Assembly: GCF_029968015.1 (NCBI RefSeq)
Contig: NZ_JASCIS010000049.1
Location: 1 to 61,870 of the forward strand
Direction of reading: 5' to 3'
Length of the DNA: 61,870 bases
From: Streptomyces luteolus
GTDB lineage: Bacteria; Actinomycetota; Actinomycetes; Streptomycetales; Streptomycetaceae
In this document: positions 30,101 through 37,703 of the stretch, one piece after another
How positions within the stretch are numbered: position 1 is the first letter of the stretch
Layout of the letters: each line of letters begins with the position of its first letter
Position numbers and translations under genes: made by a program
Notes under the pieces: model-generated
What the model was told of the DNA's origin: nothing
What the model saw: the letters and a program-made list of their open reading frames with translations, nothing else
The model's database searches: none

Positions 30101-31852
30101 GGCGGCATCGGCGGCGCGGGCGGCGGTGAGCTCGGCGCGGGCCTCCGCGGAGGCGGCCTCCTTGGCGCGGTCGGCGGCGCCGCGCGCGGCGTCCCGTGCC
30201 GTGTCCCAGGCGGCGACCGCGGTCTTCTCGGCGTCGCTGGCGGCGAGCGCGGCGCGGGCCGGGTCCGCATCGGGCGCCGCGTCGTCGATCCAGCCCGCGC
30301 GGACGGCCTCGGCGGTCTCCTGCTCGACCTCGGCGAGGCGCTGGCGCAGATGGCCGGCCTCGCTGCGGGCGCGCTGGGCTTCGGTGGCGGCGGCGGTCGC
30401 GTCGCGGTGCGCGGTCTCGCCCGCCTCCTGGAGCGCACCGGAGCGCTCCTCCTCCTCGTTGGCGTGCCGCTCGCCGTCCTCGGCGGCCGCGTGCAGGGCG
30501 CGGACCAGCTCGGAGGCGGCCTTGGCGCGGGCGGCGAGCGCGGGCGCCGCGTCCCTCTCGGCCTCGCGGATCGCGGCGGCCACGCGCGCGGAGCGGTCGG
30601 CGGCCGCGCGGTGGCGGAGTACGGCCTCCGCGGCCTGCCAGGCGGAGTGCAGCGTGCGCGCGTCGGCCAACTCCCGCTTCTGGGCCGCGGCGGCCTTCTC
30701 GGCGGCGGTGAGCGCCAGCGAGGCGTGGCGGTAGGCGAGTTCGGCCGCGACGGCGGCGCTGCGGGCGCGCTTCTGCTCGGCCTCGGTGACGGTGTGGGCG
30801 GCGGCGGTGACGCGCTCCGCGAGGTCGGCGGCGCGGCCCCGCTCGTCGGCGGCGCGCGCGGAGAGCCTGCGGGCGAGGGTGCGGGTGCGGCGTTCGGCAC
30901 CGGAGTGCACGTCACGCGCGCGTGCCCGTACCTCGGTGGCCTCGACGATCCGGCCGAGCAGGTCGACGGAGCCGGCCGTGAAGTCCCGCTCGGCGATGAG
31001 TTCGGCGCGCCGGCCGAGCTTGTTGCCGAAGCCGCTGACCAGGTCCGCGAGGCCGTCGGTGTCCCGGGTGTCGGTGACAGCGCGGAGCAGCAGGTCGGTG
31101 AAGTCGGAGTCCTTCTTGACGGCGAAGAGGCCTGCGGCCTCGCCCTCGTCGGCGTTCATCTCCCGCTGGTAGCGGAAGAGTTCGGGGTCGAGGCCGAGGT
31201 CGCCGAGGTGTTCGTTCCAGCGGTCGTGGATCTCCTCCCAGTGCACCTCCAGGTACGGGTAGGCCTTGCCCGCCTCGGTGAGGGCGTCCCGGAAGCCCTT
31301 CATGGTGCGGCGGCGGCCCTGCGCGCCGGAGGCGCCTTCCGCCGCCGCCCGCATCGAGGTCGCCTCGGCCACCGGCAGGTTGTCCAGGCTGAGGCCGGGG
31401 CCCGGCCGGAAGGAGTACCAGGCCTCGGCGAACTTGCGCGGGTCGTTGGAGACCTGGCGTCCGCGCCACTCGCTGACCTTGCCGACGACGACGCACTCAC
31501 CGGTGAGGGTGTGCTGCCACTCCAGGGCGACGTGCCCGCAGTCGTCGGCGAGCAGGAACTTGCGCAGCACGCCGGAGCTGGCGCCGCCCAGGGTGTTGCG
31601 GTGGCCGGGCAGCATCACGGAGAAGATCAGCTTCAGGAGGACGGACTTGCCGCCGCCGTTCTCCAGGAAGAGCACGCCCGCGGGCGCGGGGCGGCGCGGC
31701 GGGCCCGCGGGCTCGTCCTCGAAGAACTCCGCCTGCGTGGGCGCGGGGTCGGGCACGGCGGCGCCGACTCCACGCAGGTCGAGGACGGTGTCGGCGTAGC
31801 GCGCACCGGCTGGTCCGATGGAGTAGAGGCGGACCCGGGACAGCTCGTACAT
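27140..31852 (-). CDS. SMC-type condensin ATPase (MukB/MksB/JetC-like)
   Basis: A 1570-residue ATPase. The Walker A motif is LENGGGKS (63-70), in which the usual first Gly of GxNGxGKS is Glu. Long Ala/Glu/Arg-rich coiled coils (about 300-660 and 900-1330) flank a globular hinge-like centre (about 700-860). The C-terminal head has the ABC signature FSGGQ (1433-1437) and Walker B LFLDN (1468-1472), where the position normally held by catalytic Glu is Asn, followed by PIGRAN. Similar DNP forms occur in some Wadjet-like SMCs as I recall. Such proteins extrude DNA loops with a kleisin and kite subunit. The gene is last in a three-gene run, 170 bp after the kite gene. Confidence 0.85.
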   Translation of the reverse strand: MYELSRVRLYSIGPAGARYADTVLDLRGVGAAVPDPAPTQAEFFEDEPAGPPRRPAPAGVLFLENGGGKSVLLKLIFSVMLPGHRNTLGGASSGVLRKFLLADDCGHVALEWQHTLTGECVVVGKVSEWRGRQVSNDPRKFAEAWYSFRPGPGLSLDNLPVAEATSMRAAAEGASGAQGRRRTMKGFRDALTEAGKAYPYLEVHWEEIHDRWNEHLGDLGLDPELFRYQREMNADEGEAAGLFAVKKDSDFTDLLLRAVTDTRDTDGLADLVSGFGNKLGRRAELIAERDFTAGSVDLLGRIVEATEVRARARDVHSGAERRTRTLARRLSARAADERGRAADLAERVTAAAHTVTEAEQKRARSAAVAAELAYRHASLALTAAEKAAAAQKRELADARTLHSAWQAAEAVLRHRAAADRSARVAAAIREAERDAAPALAARAKAASELVRALHAAAEDGERHANEEEERSGALQEAGETAHRDATAAATEAQRARSEAGHLRQRLAEVEQETAEAVRAGWIDDAAPDADPARAALAASDAEKTAVAAWDTARDAARGAADRAKEAASAEARAELTAARAADAAEASAHAWDAELAAAESLAAEERLAELLGLPGTGRAARRPVPQQRAATAADGEPVPAYDTAAETAGAAATDEEGAPETALSFAELDRFADELKDLLEQGVGSAERQLFDLRTAAADDARILGALGDGGLLPPGPDVLATVEYLGEHGIPALPGWRYLAQTVDPADHARVLAARPELVDGVVITDPDTHARAREVLDGAALLPRSAVAVGTAAALIAPTPAPEPGATVRDVFLVPPNPAMHDEHAADEERQALRTRAAERDEKIRQLAARLGKDRELAARLSSWRTGCPAGRLSELAEAARAARAFAEEAEAELAEARTTRAETDEVAADAARVRDERQDAAQRARRAADALAGLAFRLRERAAWQAKLRELADDAVESEARAQSCLERARAADEDRRAAQRAADDARRTARALRAERAEIAGAPEDESLDAEPPKAPLAALREAYRAASQLYEKVGVGADLRAEQARAEGDESAALAELDRLSNKVRTRAAQLLEGTDGADGPSRQAAAARAESLVQMLETRMSAASEQLGRLRGEAERHAPEDGEAHTELPDGLVPSDAEHAQTLLRTASAELAACTEALGQAKEAHADLLHAHRTAEDGAGGFDETAALLRDLLRDHHEEAAADGTERPEPYPGPLEEARQSAAEARRSLRGCAADLSAAEAAVREASDVLVRHANSTRYEQVRTPARQQIRELPASALPEHAAKWADAFAPRLRVLTDELEQLERNRDSIVDRLRGLVDSALTTLRSAQRLSRLPEGLGEWSGQEFLRIRFDEPDQATLSERLGEVVDEATRAAVKKNSDLRRDGMSLLLRGVQAAIEPRGVAVEILKPDAVLRAERVPVGQMGDVFSGGQLLTAAIALYCTMAALRSNDRGRDKHRHAGTLFLDNPIGRANATYLLELQRAVADALGVQLLYTTGLFDTTALAEFPLVIRLRNDADLRAGLKYISVEEHLRPGLPQQDPEGETVHGEITATRMFKRPAETAGD

Positions 31853-31965
31853 GGCGGCGGACTCTCGTCGTCAGTCTGAAGTCGTGTGTGGTGCGGGGGT
31901 GTTGGCGTGCCCGGTCTGGGCCGTTTCCCTGAAGTCCGGACGGACGCAAGTGCGTGCCAGGCGCC

Positions 31966-32012
31966 GCCGGGCTGGGGGCACCTCCCGCCCGAAGGGTGGG
32001 GGAGGGTCTCCA
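31966..32012. repeat. REP-like hairpin between the kite and SMC genes
   Basis: The stretch has CTGGGGGCACCTCCC followed by GGGTGGGGGAGGG, able to fold with CCTCCC (31981-31986) pairing to GGGAGG (32000-32005). I recall closely similar elements as a very common intergenic repeat in Streptomyces. It may trim or attenuate the operon transcript before the SMC gene. Confidence 0.55.
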
Positions 32013-32022
32013 CGGACACGGT

Positions 32023-32919
32023 CTAGGGCCGCTCGGCGGCGTGGAAGGGCAGTCCGGCGCCCGCGGCCAGTTCGAGGTCGCCCTCGGCCTCGGCGGGCAG
32101 CAGGCTGGCGGAGCCGTCCGTGACGGGCACGATCCCGAGTTCGAGAAGCTCGGCCATCGCGGCGCCGCCCGCCATGTCCCGCACCTGGAGCTGGTAGCGG
32201 GCGGTCGTGCGGTACGTCCCGCCGGAGTCGTCCCCGGTGCGCTGGAGGAACCCGGAGTCGGTGAGGAACGCGACGGCCTTGGCGACGATGCCGGTGGTGG
32301 ACCCGGCGAGGCGGCGGGCGTCCTTGGTGGCACCGGTGGAGCTGCGCCGCGCCCAGATCCGCCAGCCCGCCTCCAGGCCGGGTGCGTCGCTGGCCGGGTC
32401 GGTGTTCTCGCCCTGCTCCTCGGCGCGTTCCTCCAGGCGGCCGCAGGCCTGGCGGACGAAGGCGTCCACGCCGTTGACGGTGACGCGGCCGATGTACGCG
32501 TCGTCGGCGAGGTCCTCCGGGCGCGGGAACGCCATGGCGGCGACGGCGAGATGAGCGAGGCCGTGCAGGAAGCGGTCACCGGCGTCGGAAGAGGCACGGC
32601 GGGCGTAGTCGCCCATGCGGACGGCGAAGACGGAGTCCTCGGCGGCCGTGACGGCCATCCCCGCGCGCGGGGAGACCTCCAGGACGACCAGGCCGAGGCC
32701 GGTCGCGACGGCGTCGGCGAGCCGCGCGAAGGGCGCGTCCTCGCGGTACCTGCGCAGCAGTTCGGTGTACTCGGCGTCCCGCGCGGGCTGCAGCTTCGGC
32801 TGAAGCCCGAAGGAGACGAGCCGCGCGGCGTCGGCGGCGTCGGCCGGGGTGACGGCCGCGGGCGCGGGGCGGGCGTCGGGCTCGCTCCACGGGACGGCGT
32901 CCGGGTGGTGGTCGGTCAC
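32023..32919 (-). CDS. Kite-like subunit of the SMC complex (MksE/JetB-like)
   Basis: The 298-residue soluble protein sits between the kleisin-like and SMC genes, the position of MksE/JetB in MksFEB and JetABC operons. It looks like tandem winged helices: YTELLRRYREDAPFARLADAVATGLGL near the N-terminus, and in the C-terminal half GIVAKAVAFLTDSGFLQRTG followed by YRTTARYQLQVRDMA. The N-terminal 40 residues are Pro/Ala/Asp-rich. The start is a GTG at 32919, 52 bp after the kleisin gene. Assignment to the kite role rests on operon position and predicted winged helices, not on a recognised motif. The stop precedes a REP-like element. Confidence 0.6.
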   Translation of the reverse strand: MTDHHPDAVPWSEPDARPAPAAVTPADAADAARLVSFGLQPKLQPARDAEYTELLRRYREDAPFARLADAVATGLGLVVLEVSPRAGMAVTAAEDSVFAVRMGDYARRASSDAGDRFLHGLAHLAVAAMAFPRPEDLADDAYIGRVTVNGVDAFVRQACGRLEERAEEQGENTDPASDAPGLEAGWRIWARRSSTGATKDARRLAGSTTGIVAKAVAFLTDSGFLQRTGDDSGGTYRTTARYQLQVRDMAGGAAMAELLELGIVPVTDGSASLLPAEAEGDLELAAGAGLPFHAAERP

Positions 32920-32971
32920 GGGTACTGCTCCTCGTACGTACGGAAAGGGCCGGGAGGCTGGGCGGGGGTTC

Positions 32972-34495
32972 TCATGCTGCCTCCGTCCGGGCCGCCGCCA
33001 TTCCGGCCGCGTCGAGCAGGGCCGTGCCCACGATCAGGTCGGCGCCGCCGAACTCCGGGTCGTCGAGCTCGGTGCCGTCGTCCACGGCGAACAGCAGCTT
33101 GGGTTCGCCCTGGCGGTAGGCCGTGCCGACCGGTGGGCTGGCCGCGTGGACCGCCAACAGGGCCAGGAGATAGGGCAGTTCGGGGTCGATCCGGCGGGCG
33201 TCGGCGAGGAGACCGGACAGCCGCCGCGGGGCGTCGTGCTCCAGGTCGAGCAGTTCCATGGCGGCGGCCAGCTGCTCCTCGCTGAACCGGCTGTCGTCAG
33301 GGGTCGCGACGAGGTCCGGCTCGGGCATCTCCGCGCCCAGGTGCTCGCGTTCGACGGGCGGGGTGAGCAGCAGGTCCACCAGGTCGCCGACGCGCACCGC
33401 GGACGGGGTGCGCAGCCCGACGCCGCGCGCGAAGAACGCGTCCGTGACGCGCAGCGCCCGCTCGACGGGGAGCGGCAGGACAGGGGCGACCAACTGGCCG
33501 TAGAGGTCGAGTCCCGCGCGGGCGGCGGGCGGGGCGAAGGCCTGGCGGTCCTGCTCCGCGCGGAACAGCGGGCCCGCTTCGAGGAGTCGGGACTGCAGTT
33601 GGGTGTGGCGGCGGATGCAGTCCTTGACGATGTCGACGAGTTCGGCGGCGCGGCGCTTGTGCTCACCCGTTTTCGCGTCGGATCCGGCCTCGGCCTCGTC
33701 ACGGGCCTTGCGGATGTTGGTCAGGATGGCGTTCTCGTGGCGGTACCGGTCGGCGACGTGGTCGAGGGCCTCGGCGATCATGTCGGGGACCGTTTCCAGC
33801 CAGTCGACCGCGCGGACGTTGCGCCGGGTGGCGTCGAGGGCGCGGCGGAGCGTCTCGCTGTACTGCACGGTGCGGTAGCGGGCCTGCTCGGCGGCGAGCT
33901 GGGCGTCGGCGAGGCGGCCGCGGCTGATCAGCACCTCGAGCTTCACCTCGGCGGCGATCTGGGCGCTGGTGACGTCGGTGTCGAGGGCGCCCACCAGGAC
34001 GTTGACCGCCTCGTCGGTGGTGCGGAGGTAGACACCCCCGCCGTAGCCGGGGACCTCTTCGATGAGCTTGAAGTCGTAGTCACGGCGCACATATGTGCCG
34101 TCCGGGCCGAACGTGCCGTACACCGCGCGGAAGCCGCGGTCCACGCTGCCGACGTTGATCAGGTTCTCCAGGACCCAGCGGGCGACCCGCTCGTGCTCGG
34201 CGGCCGGGCGGCCGGGCGCCTGGGCGGCGATGCGGGGGACGAGCCTGGCCACGATCTGGTCGTGGTCCGCGCCCGTGTCGAAGTCCATGTTCAGCGTGAC
34301 CAGGTCGATCGCGGCGAGGGCCACTTCCGCCATCGCGTACACCGAGTACTCGCCCGCGAGGTTGGCCTTGCGGGTGTCGAGGTCGTGCAGCGGGGCCGTG
34401 CAGGCGAGGGCGCGCAGGCGCCGGGCCAGGCCCTCGTCGGCGGCCGGGCCCGGAGCCGGGGAAGGTACGGCGTTGGCCGGGGCAGGTGCAGTCAC
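32972..34495 (-). CDS. Kleisin-like subunit of the SMC complex (MksF/JetA-like)
   Basis: The 507-residue protein is first in the operon, matching jetA/mksF. It is mostly helical: an N-terminal helical part, a central segment of long helices (about 215-330, including RYRTVQYSETLRRALDAT and YRHENAILTNIRKARDEAE), and a C-terminal winged-helix-like region from about 390. GTG 34495 is chosen because a -10-like TAATCT (complement of 34503-34508) ends 7 bases before it, which would make the mRNA leaderless; the frame is open to 34564. The kleisin call is by context and shape. No JetD/MksG nuclease gene is found before or after the three genes. Confidence 0.6.
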   Translation of the reverse strand: MTAPAPANAVPSPAPGPAADEGLARRLRALACTAPLHDLDTRKANLAGEYSVYAMAEVALAAIDLVTLNMDFDTGADHDQIVARLVPRIAAQAPGRPAAEHERVARWVLENLINVGSVDRGFRAVYGTFGPDGTYVRRDYDFKLIEEVPGYGGGVYLRTTDEAVNVLVGALDTDVTSAQIAAEVKLEVLISRGRLADAQLAAEQARYRTVQYSETLRRALDATRRNVRAVDWLETVPDMIAEALDHVADRYRHENAILTNIRKARDEAEAGSDAKTGEHKRRAAELVDIVKDCIRRHTQLQSRLLEAGPLFRAEQDRQAFAPPAARAGLDLYGQLVAPVLPLPVERALRVTDAFFARGVGLRTPSAVRVGDLVDLLLTPPVEREHLGAEMPEPDLVATPDDSRFSEEQLAAAMELLDLEHDAPRRLSGLLADARRIDPELPYLLALLAVHAASPPVGTAYRQGEPKLLFAVDDGTELDDPEFGGADLIVGTALLDAAGMAAARTEAA

Positions 34496-34703
34496 GTCGC
34501 AAAGATTAGGCGGTCCCACTGACAACGGCCGAAACGACGCAGATGAGACGGGATCCGAGCTCACACGGCGCCCGATTTGCCTTGTTTGTACGGGGAGTTG
34601 GCTTCACCGAACCATCGCGGGCCGTCACCGAACCGTCACGGGCCATCACGGGCCATCACGGGCCGTGATCCCGCCACCCTCCGGCCTCGCTGCCCCTGGC
34701 GCG

Positions 34704-35393
34704 TCACCCCTCGCCCGACTCCCCGAGCCCCGCCTCGTACGCCTCGACCATGCCGAGCCGCGAGTCGTCGAGATAGCGGGCGAGCAGCCGCTCCGCGCCC
34801 GGACGGTCGCCGGATTGCAGGGTCTCCAGAATCTCCCGATTACGGGACAGATAGGGCTCATGCAGGCGACGCGGGTCGTCCACCACATGGAAGACCAGGC
34901 GCAGTTCGGCGAAGACGCTGCGCATCAGCTCGTCCATGCGCGCACTCCCGGCGAGCGCCACGAGCTCGCCGTGGAAGCGGATGTTGGCGGTGCCGACACC
35001 CTTCCAGTCCTTGGCGCGCGCCGCCCGCTGAGCCTCGGTGACGGCGGCCGCCAGGCCGTCGAGCACGTAGGGCGGCCGGCCGAGGCCGCGCACCACGGCG
35101 CACTCGACGAGGCGCCGGGTGCGGAAGATGTCCTCGACGTCCTCGACGGTCAACACCCGTACGAACACGCCCCTGTTGAGCTCGTGCGTGAGCAGCCGCT
35201 CGTGCGTCAGGAGCCGGAACGCCTCCCTCAGAGTGTTGCGCGAGACCTTGAGCGCAGCGCCGATGCTCTCCTCCGAGAGCCGTTCACCGGGCGGGAAGTA
35301 CCCGTCGGCGATCCGGCCGCGCAGGATGTCCGCCACCCGTTCCGCCGTGCTCGTACGCCCCAATAGCGCACGGTCGTCCACGAGTCCGCTCAT
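34704..35393 (-). CDS. GntR-family regulator, FCD type, of the 5-oxoproline module
   Basis: A 229-residue repressor-type protein: winged helix at about 15-80 (LRGRIADGYFPPGERLSEESIGAALKVSRNTLREAFRLL) and a helical FCD effector domain with likely metal-binding His in NIRFHGELV and FHVVDD. It is divergent from the MFS-cyclase-pxpABC operon, and the 19-bp palindrome between them (35464-35482) is its likely operator. ATG 35393 overlaps the stop of an 8-codon upstream ORF that is a near-copy of its own start. FCD regulators commonly bind organic or amino acids, so 5-oxoproline or glutamate would be a natural inducer here. Confidence 0.9.
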   Translation of the reverse strand: MSGLVDDRALLGRTSTAERVADILRGRIADGYFPPGERLSEESIGAALKVSRNTLREAFRLLTHERLLTHELNRGVFVRVLTVEDVEDIFRTRRLVECAVVRGLGRPPYVLDGLAAAVTEAQRAARAKDWKGVGTANIRFHGELVALAGSARMDELMRSVFAELRLVFHVVDDPRRLHEPYLSRNREILETLQSGDRPGAERLLARYLDDSRLGMVEAYEAGLGESGEG

Positions 35394-35416
35394 CGCTCGT
35401 CCACCAGGCCGCTCAT
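35390..35416 (-). other. Duplicated start region forming an 8-codon upstream ORF
   Basis: The 23 bases starting at the gntR ATG are repeated almost exactly just upstream. The upstream copy begins with ATG at 35416 and reads MSGLVDER before TGA; the true gene starts MSGLVDDR. The TGA overlaps the gntR ATG (ATGA). Because 23 is not a multiple of three, the copy is a separate mini-ORF. It may couple or dampen gntR translation. No clear ribosome site precedes the first ATG. Confidence 0.75.
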
Positions 35417-35463
35417 GGCGGAATTCAAGCGCAGATACCAGAACGAAACAACACGGGTATTGA

Positions 35464-35482
35464 GGGATTGTTGAACAATCCC
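35464..35482. promoter_or_regulatory. 19-bp palindrome, probable GntR operator
   Basis: GGGATTGTT-G-AACAATCCC is a perfect inverted repeat in the gap between divergent gntR and the MFS gene. The TTGTTGAACAA core is of the kind bound by FCD-type GntR dimers. It is the only strong palindrome in the gap. Confidence 0.8.
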
Positions 35483-35554
35483 CTACGGTGCTCGGAACGC
35501 GAGCTCCTGCGGCAGCGCCCAAGCACCCTCCTCCCACTCCCAGCGAGGTGCCGG

Positions 35555-36859
35555 ATGAGTACGACCCCTCAGCCCCACCCCACAACCACGGCCGGAGTCG
35601 CCCCTCCGCCCGGCGGACCCGCCGACGACAGCGGCGCGTTCGCCTGGCTGCGCGCCCTCGGCCCGCGCGGAAGGCGCGCCTTCGGAGGCGCGTTCGGCGG
35701 CTATGCGCTCGACTCGTACGACTACTTCACACTGCCCCTGAGCATGGTGGCGATCTCCGCCTACTTCGCCCTGGACAGCGGTCAGACGGGCCTGTTCACG
35801 ACTGTCACGCTCGTCGTCTCGGCCGTCGGCGGCGCGCTAGCCGGGGTGCTCGCCGACCGGGTGGGCCGGGTCAAGGCCCTGATGCTGACGGTGATCACGT
35901 ACGCCGTGTTCACCGTGGCGTGCGGATTCGCCCCCAACTACGAGACGCTGCTGCTGTTCCGCGCCCTTCAAGGGCTGGGTTTCGGCGGTGAGTGGGCGGT
36001 CGGCGCGATCCTGGTCGCCGAGTACGCGACGGCCAAGCACCGCGGCCGCACCCTCGGTGCCATCCAGAGCGCCTGGGCGGTCGGCTGGGGACTCGCGGTG
36101 GTCGTCTACACGCTGGTCTTCCAGTTCCTCGACGAGGGCCTCGCCTGGCGCGTGATGTTCTTCACCGGCGCCCTGCCCGCCCTGCTCGTGATCTACGTAC
36201 GGCGCAACGTCAGCGACGCCCCCGAGGCCGCCGAGGCGCGCAAGCAGAGCCGTGAGAAGGGCTCCTTCGCGGCCATCTTCCAACCCGGCATGCTGCGCAC
36301 CACGCTCTTCGCGGTCCTGCTCTCGACCGGCGTGCAGGGCGGCTACTACACGCTGTCCACCTGGATCCCGACCTATCTGAAGACCGAGCGCGGCCTCTCC
36401 GTCGTCGGCACCGGCGGTTATCTCGCCGTGCTCATCACGGGTGCCTTCATCGGCTATCTGACCGGCGGTTACCTCACGGACCTGCTCGGCCGGAAGAAGA
36501 ACATCGCGCTCTTCGCGTTCCTCTCCGCCCTGTGCATCCTGTCCTTCTCCGCCATCCCGGAAGGCGCCAACGGCGTTCTGCTGGTGGTGAGTTTCCCGCT
36601 CGGCTTCTGTATGTCGGCCATTTTCAGCGGCTTCGGCTCGTTCCTCAGCGAGCTCTATCCGACGGCGGTACGCGGGACAGGGCAGGGTTTCACCTACAAC
36701 GCGGGCCGCGGTATAGGCGCGATCTTCCCCACCCTGGTGGGCTTTCTCGCGAACAGCTGGGGCGTGGGCGGTGCCCTGGTCTTCGGCGCCCTCGCCTACG
36801 GCATCGCCGTCCTCGCCCTGCTCGGCCTGCCCGAGACCCGCGGCAAGGAGCTGGCGTGA
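35555..36859 (+). CDS. MFS carrier, probable organic/amino acid importer
   Basis: A 434-residue major facilitator protein with 12 predicted membrane segments. The loop 2-3 motif is GVLADRVGRVKAL, and the fourth/fifth segment region has GLGFGGEWAVGAILVAEY, typical of sialate/shikimate-type proton symporters. The repeated motif in the second half is GGYLTDLLGRKKN. ATG 35555 follows the ribosome site GAGG. The stop overlaps the GTG of the next gene (GTGA). As the first gene of the module containing pxpABC it probably imports 5-oxoproline or a related acid; the substrate is inferred from context only. Confidence 0.88.
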   Translation: MSTTPQPHPTTTAGVAPPPGGPADDSGAFAWLRALGPRGRRAFGGAFGGYALDSYDYFTLPLSMVAISAYFALDSGQTGLFTTVTLVVSAVGGALAGVLADRVGRVKALMLTVITYAVFTVACGFAPNYETLLLFRALQGLGFGGEWAVGAILVAEYATAKHRGRTLGAIQSAWAVGWGLAVVVYTLVFQFLDEGLAWRVMFFTGALPALLVIYVRRNVSDAPEAAEARKQSREKGSFAAIFQPGMLRTTLFAVLLSTGVQGGYYTLSTWIPTYLKTERGLSVVGTGGYLAVLITGAFIGYLTGGYLTDLLGRKKNIALFAFLSALCILSFSAIPEGANGVLLVVSFPLGFCMSAIFSGFGSFLSELYPTAVRGTGQGFTYNAGRGIGAIFPTLVGFLANSWGVGGALVFGALAYGIAVLALLGLPETRGKELA

Positions 36860-37644
36860 GCCGCACCGAGGCAGGGCAGCGGCCACGCGCGGTACGTGCC
36901 CGTTTCCGGGCCGGCGAGGGCGGCCCCACGGCGGGCCTCGCCCCGGGCCACACCCAGGCCAACCTGATCGCGGTCCCCGCCGACTGGGCCTACGACATGC
37001 TGCTGTTCTGCCAGCGCAATCCGAAGCCCTGCCCGGTGCTCGACGTCACCGACGCCGGAGCCTGGTCCACCCAGCTCGCACCCGGCGCCGACCTGCGCAC
37101 AGACCTGCCGGGCTACCGCGTGTGGGAAAACGGCCAACTCGTCGCGGAACCGGGCGAGGTGACCGGGCACTGGCGCGCGGACCTGGTGACGTTCCTGCTC
37201 GGCTGCAGCTTCACGTTCGAGGCGGCCCTGCTCGCCGCGGACGTGCCGGTGCGCCACATCGAGCTGGGGCGGAACGTGCCCATGTACGTCACAGACAGGC
37301 CCTGTCGGCCCGCAGGGCGGCTGCACGGCCGCCTGGTGGTCTCGATGCGGCCGGTCCCGCCCGAGCGCCTCTCGACGGCGATCAGGGAGACCGCGCTCTT
37401 CCCGTCGTTCCACGGCAGCCCGGTGCACTGCGGCGACCCCGCGGCGCTCGGCATCGCCGACCTGGACCGGCCGGACTTCGGCGACCCCGTCGACGTACGG
37501 CCGGACGAGATCCCGGTGTTCTGGGCCTGCGGCGTGACCCCGCAGGCCGCGGTCATGGCCTCCGCGCCACCGTTCGCGATCACCCACGCACCGGGGCAGA
37601 TGCTGATCACGGACGCCCGGGAAGAGCACTACCGGGTGCTCTGA
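36856..37644 (+). CDS. DUF1445 / D-glutamate cyclase-like protein (YcsI family)
   Basis: The 262-residue protein belongs to the DUF1445 family. Landmarks are HTQANLIAVPADWAYDML, CQRNPKPCPVLDVTDAG, LLGCSFTFEAAL, NVPMYVTDRPC and, at the end, HAPGQMLITDARE. A mitochondrial relative combines such a domain with D-glutamate cyclase activity (D-glutamate to 5-oxo-D-proline), and bacterial members are often called putative hydro-lyases. Bacterial ycsI genes commonly neighbour ycsF (pxpA), as here. It starts with GTG overlapping the MFS stop and lies 59 bp before pxpA. Its exact reaction remains uncertain. Confidence 0.88.
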   Translation: MSRTEAGQRPRAVRARFRAGEGGPTAGLAPGHTQANLIAVPADWAYDMLLFCQRNPKPCPVLDVTDAGAWSTQLAPGADLRTDLPGYRVWENGQLVAEPGEVTGHWRADLVTFLLGCSFTFEAALLAADVPVRHIELGRNVPMYVTDRPCRPAGRLHGRLVVSMRPVPPERLSTAIRETALFPSFHGSPVHCGDPAALGIADLDRPDFGDPVDVRPDEIPVFWACGVTPQAAVMASAPPFAITHAPGQMLITDAREEHYRVL

Positions 37645-37703
37645 CATCCCCTTCCGCCGCTGCGGAAACCCCCACCTCTTCGAGTAAGGACGTACGGACG
37701 CAC

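Noticed and set aside
27992..31879. 1295-codon plus-strand frame opposite the SMC gene
   Set aside because: Very long but explained by biased third positions of the Ala/Arg/Glu-rich SMC gene. The product is Gly/Leu/Arg-rich with no recognisable domain, while the minus frame has all SMC motifs.
27140..34495. Complete Wadjet defence system
   Set aside because: Only three of four genes are present; without JetD the defence label is not supported.
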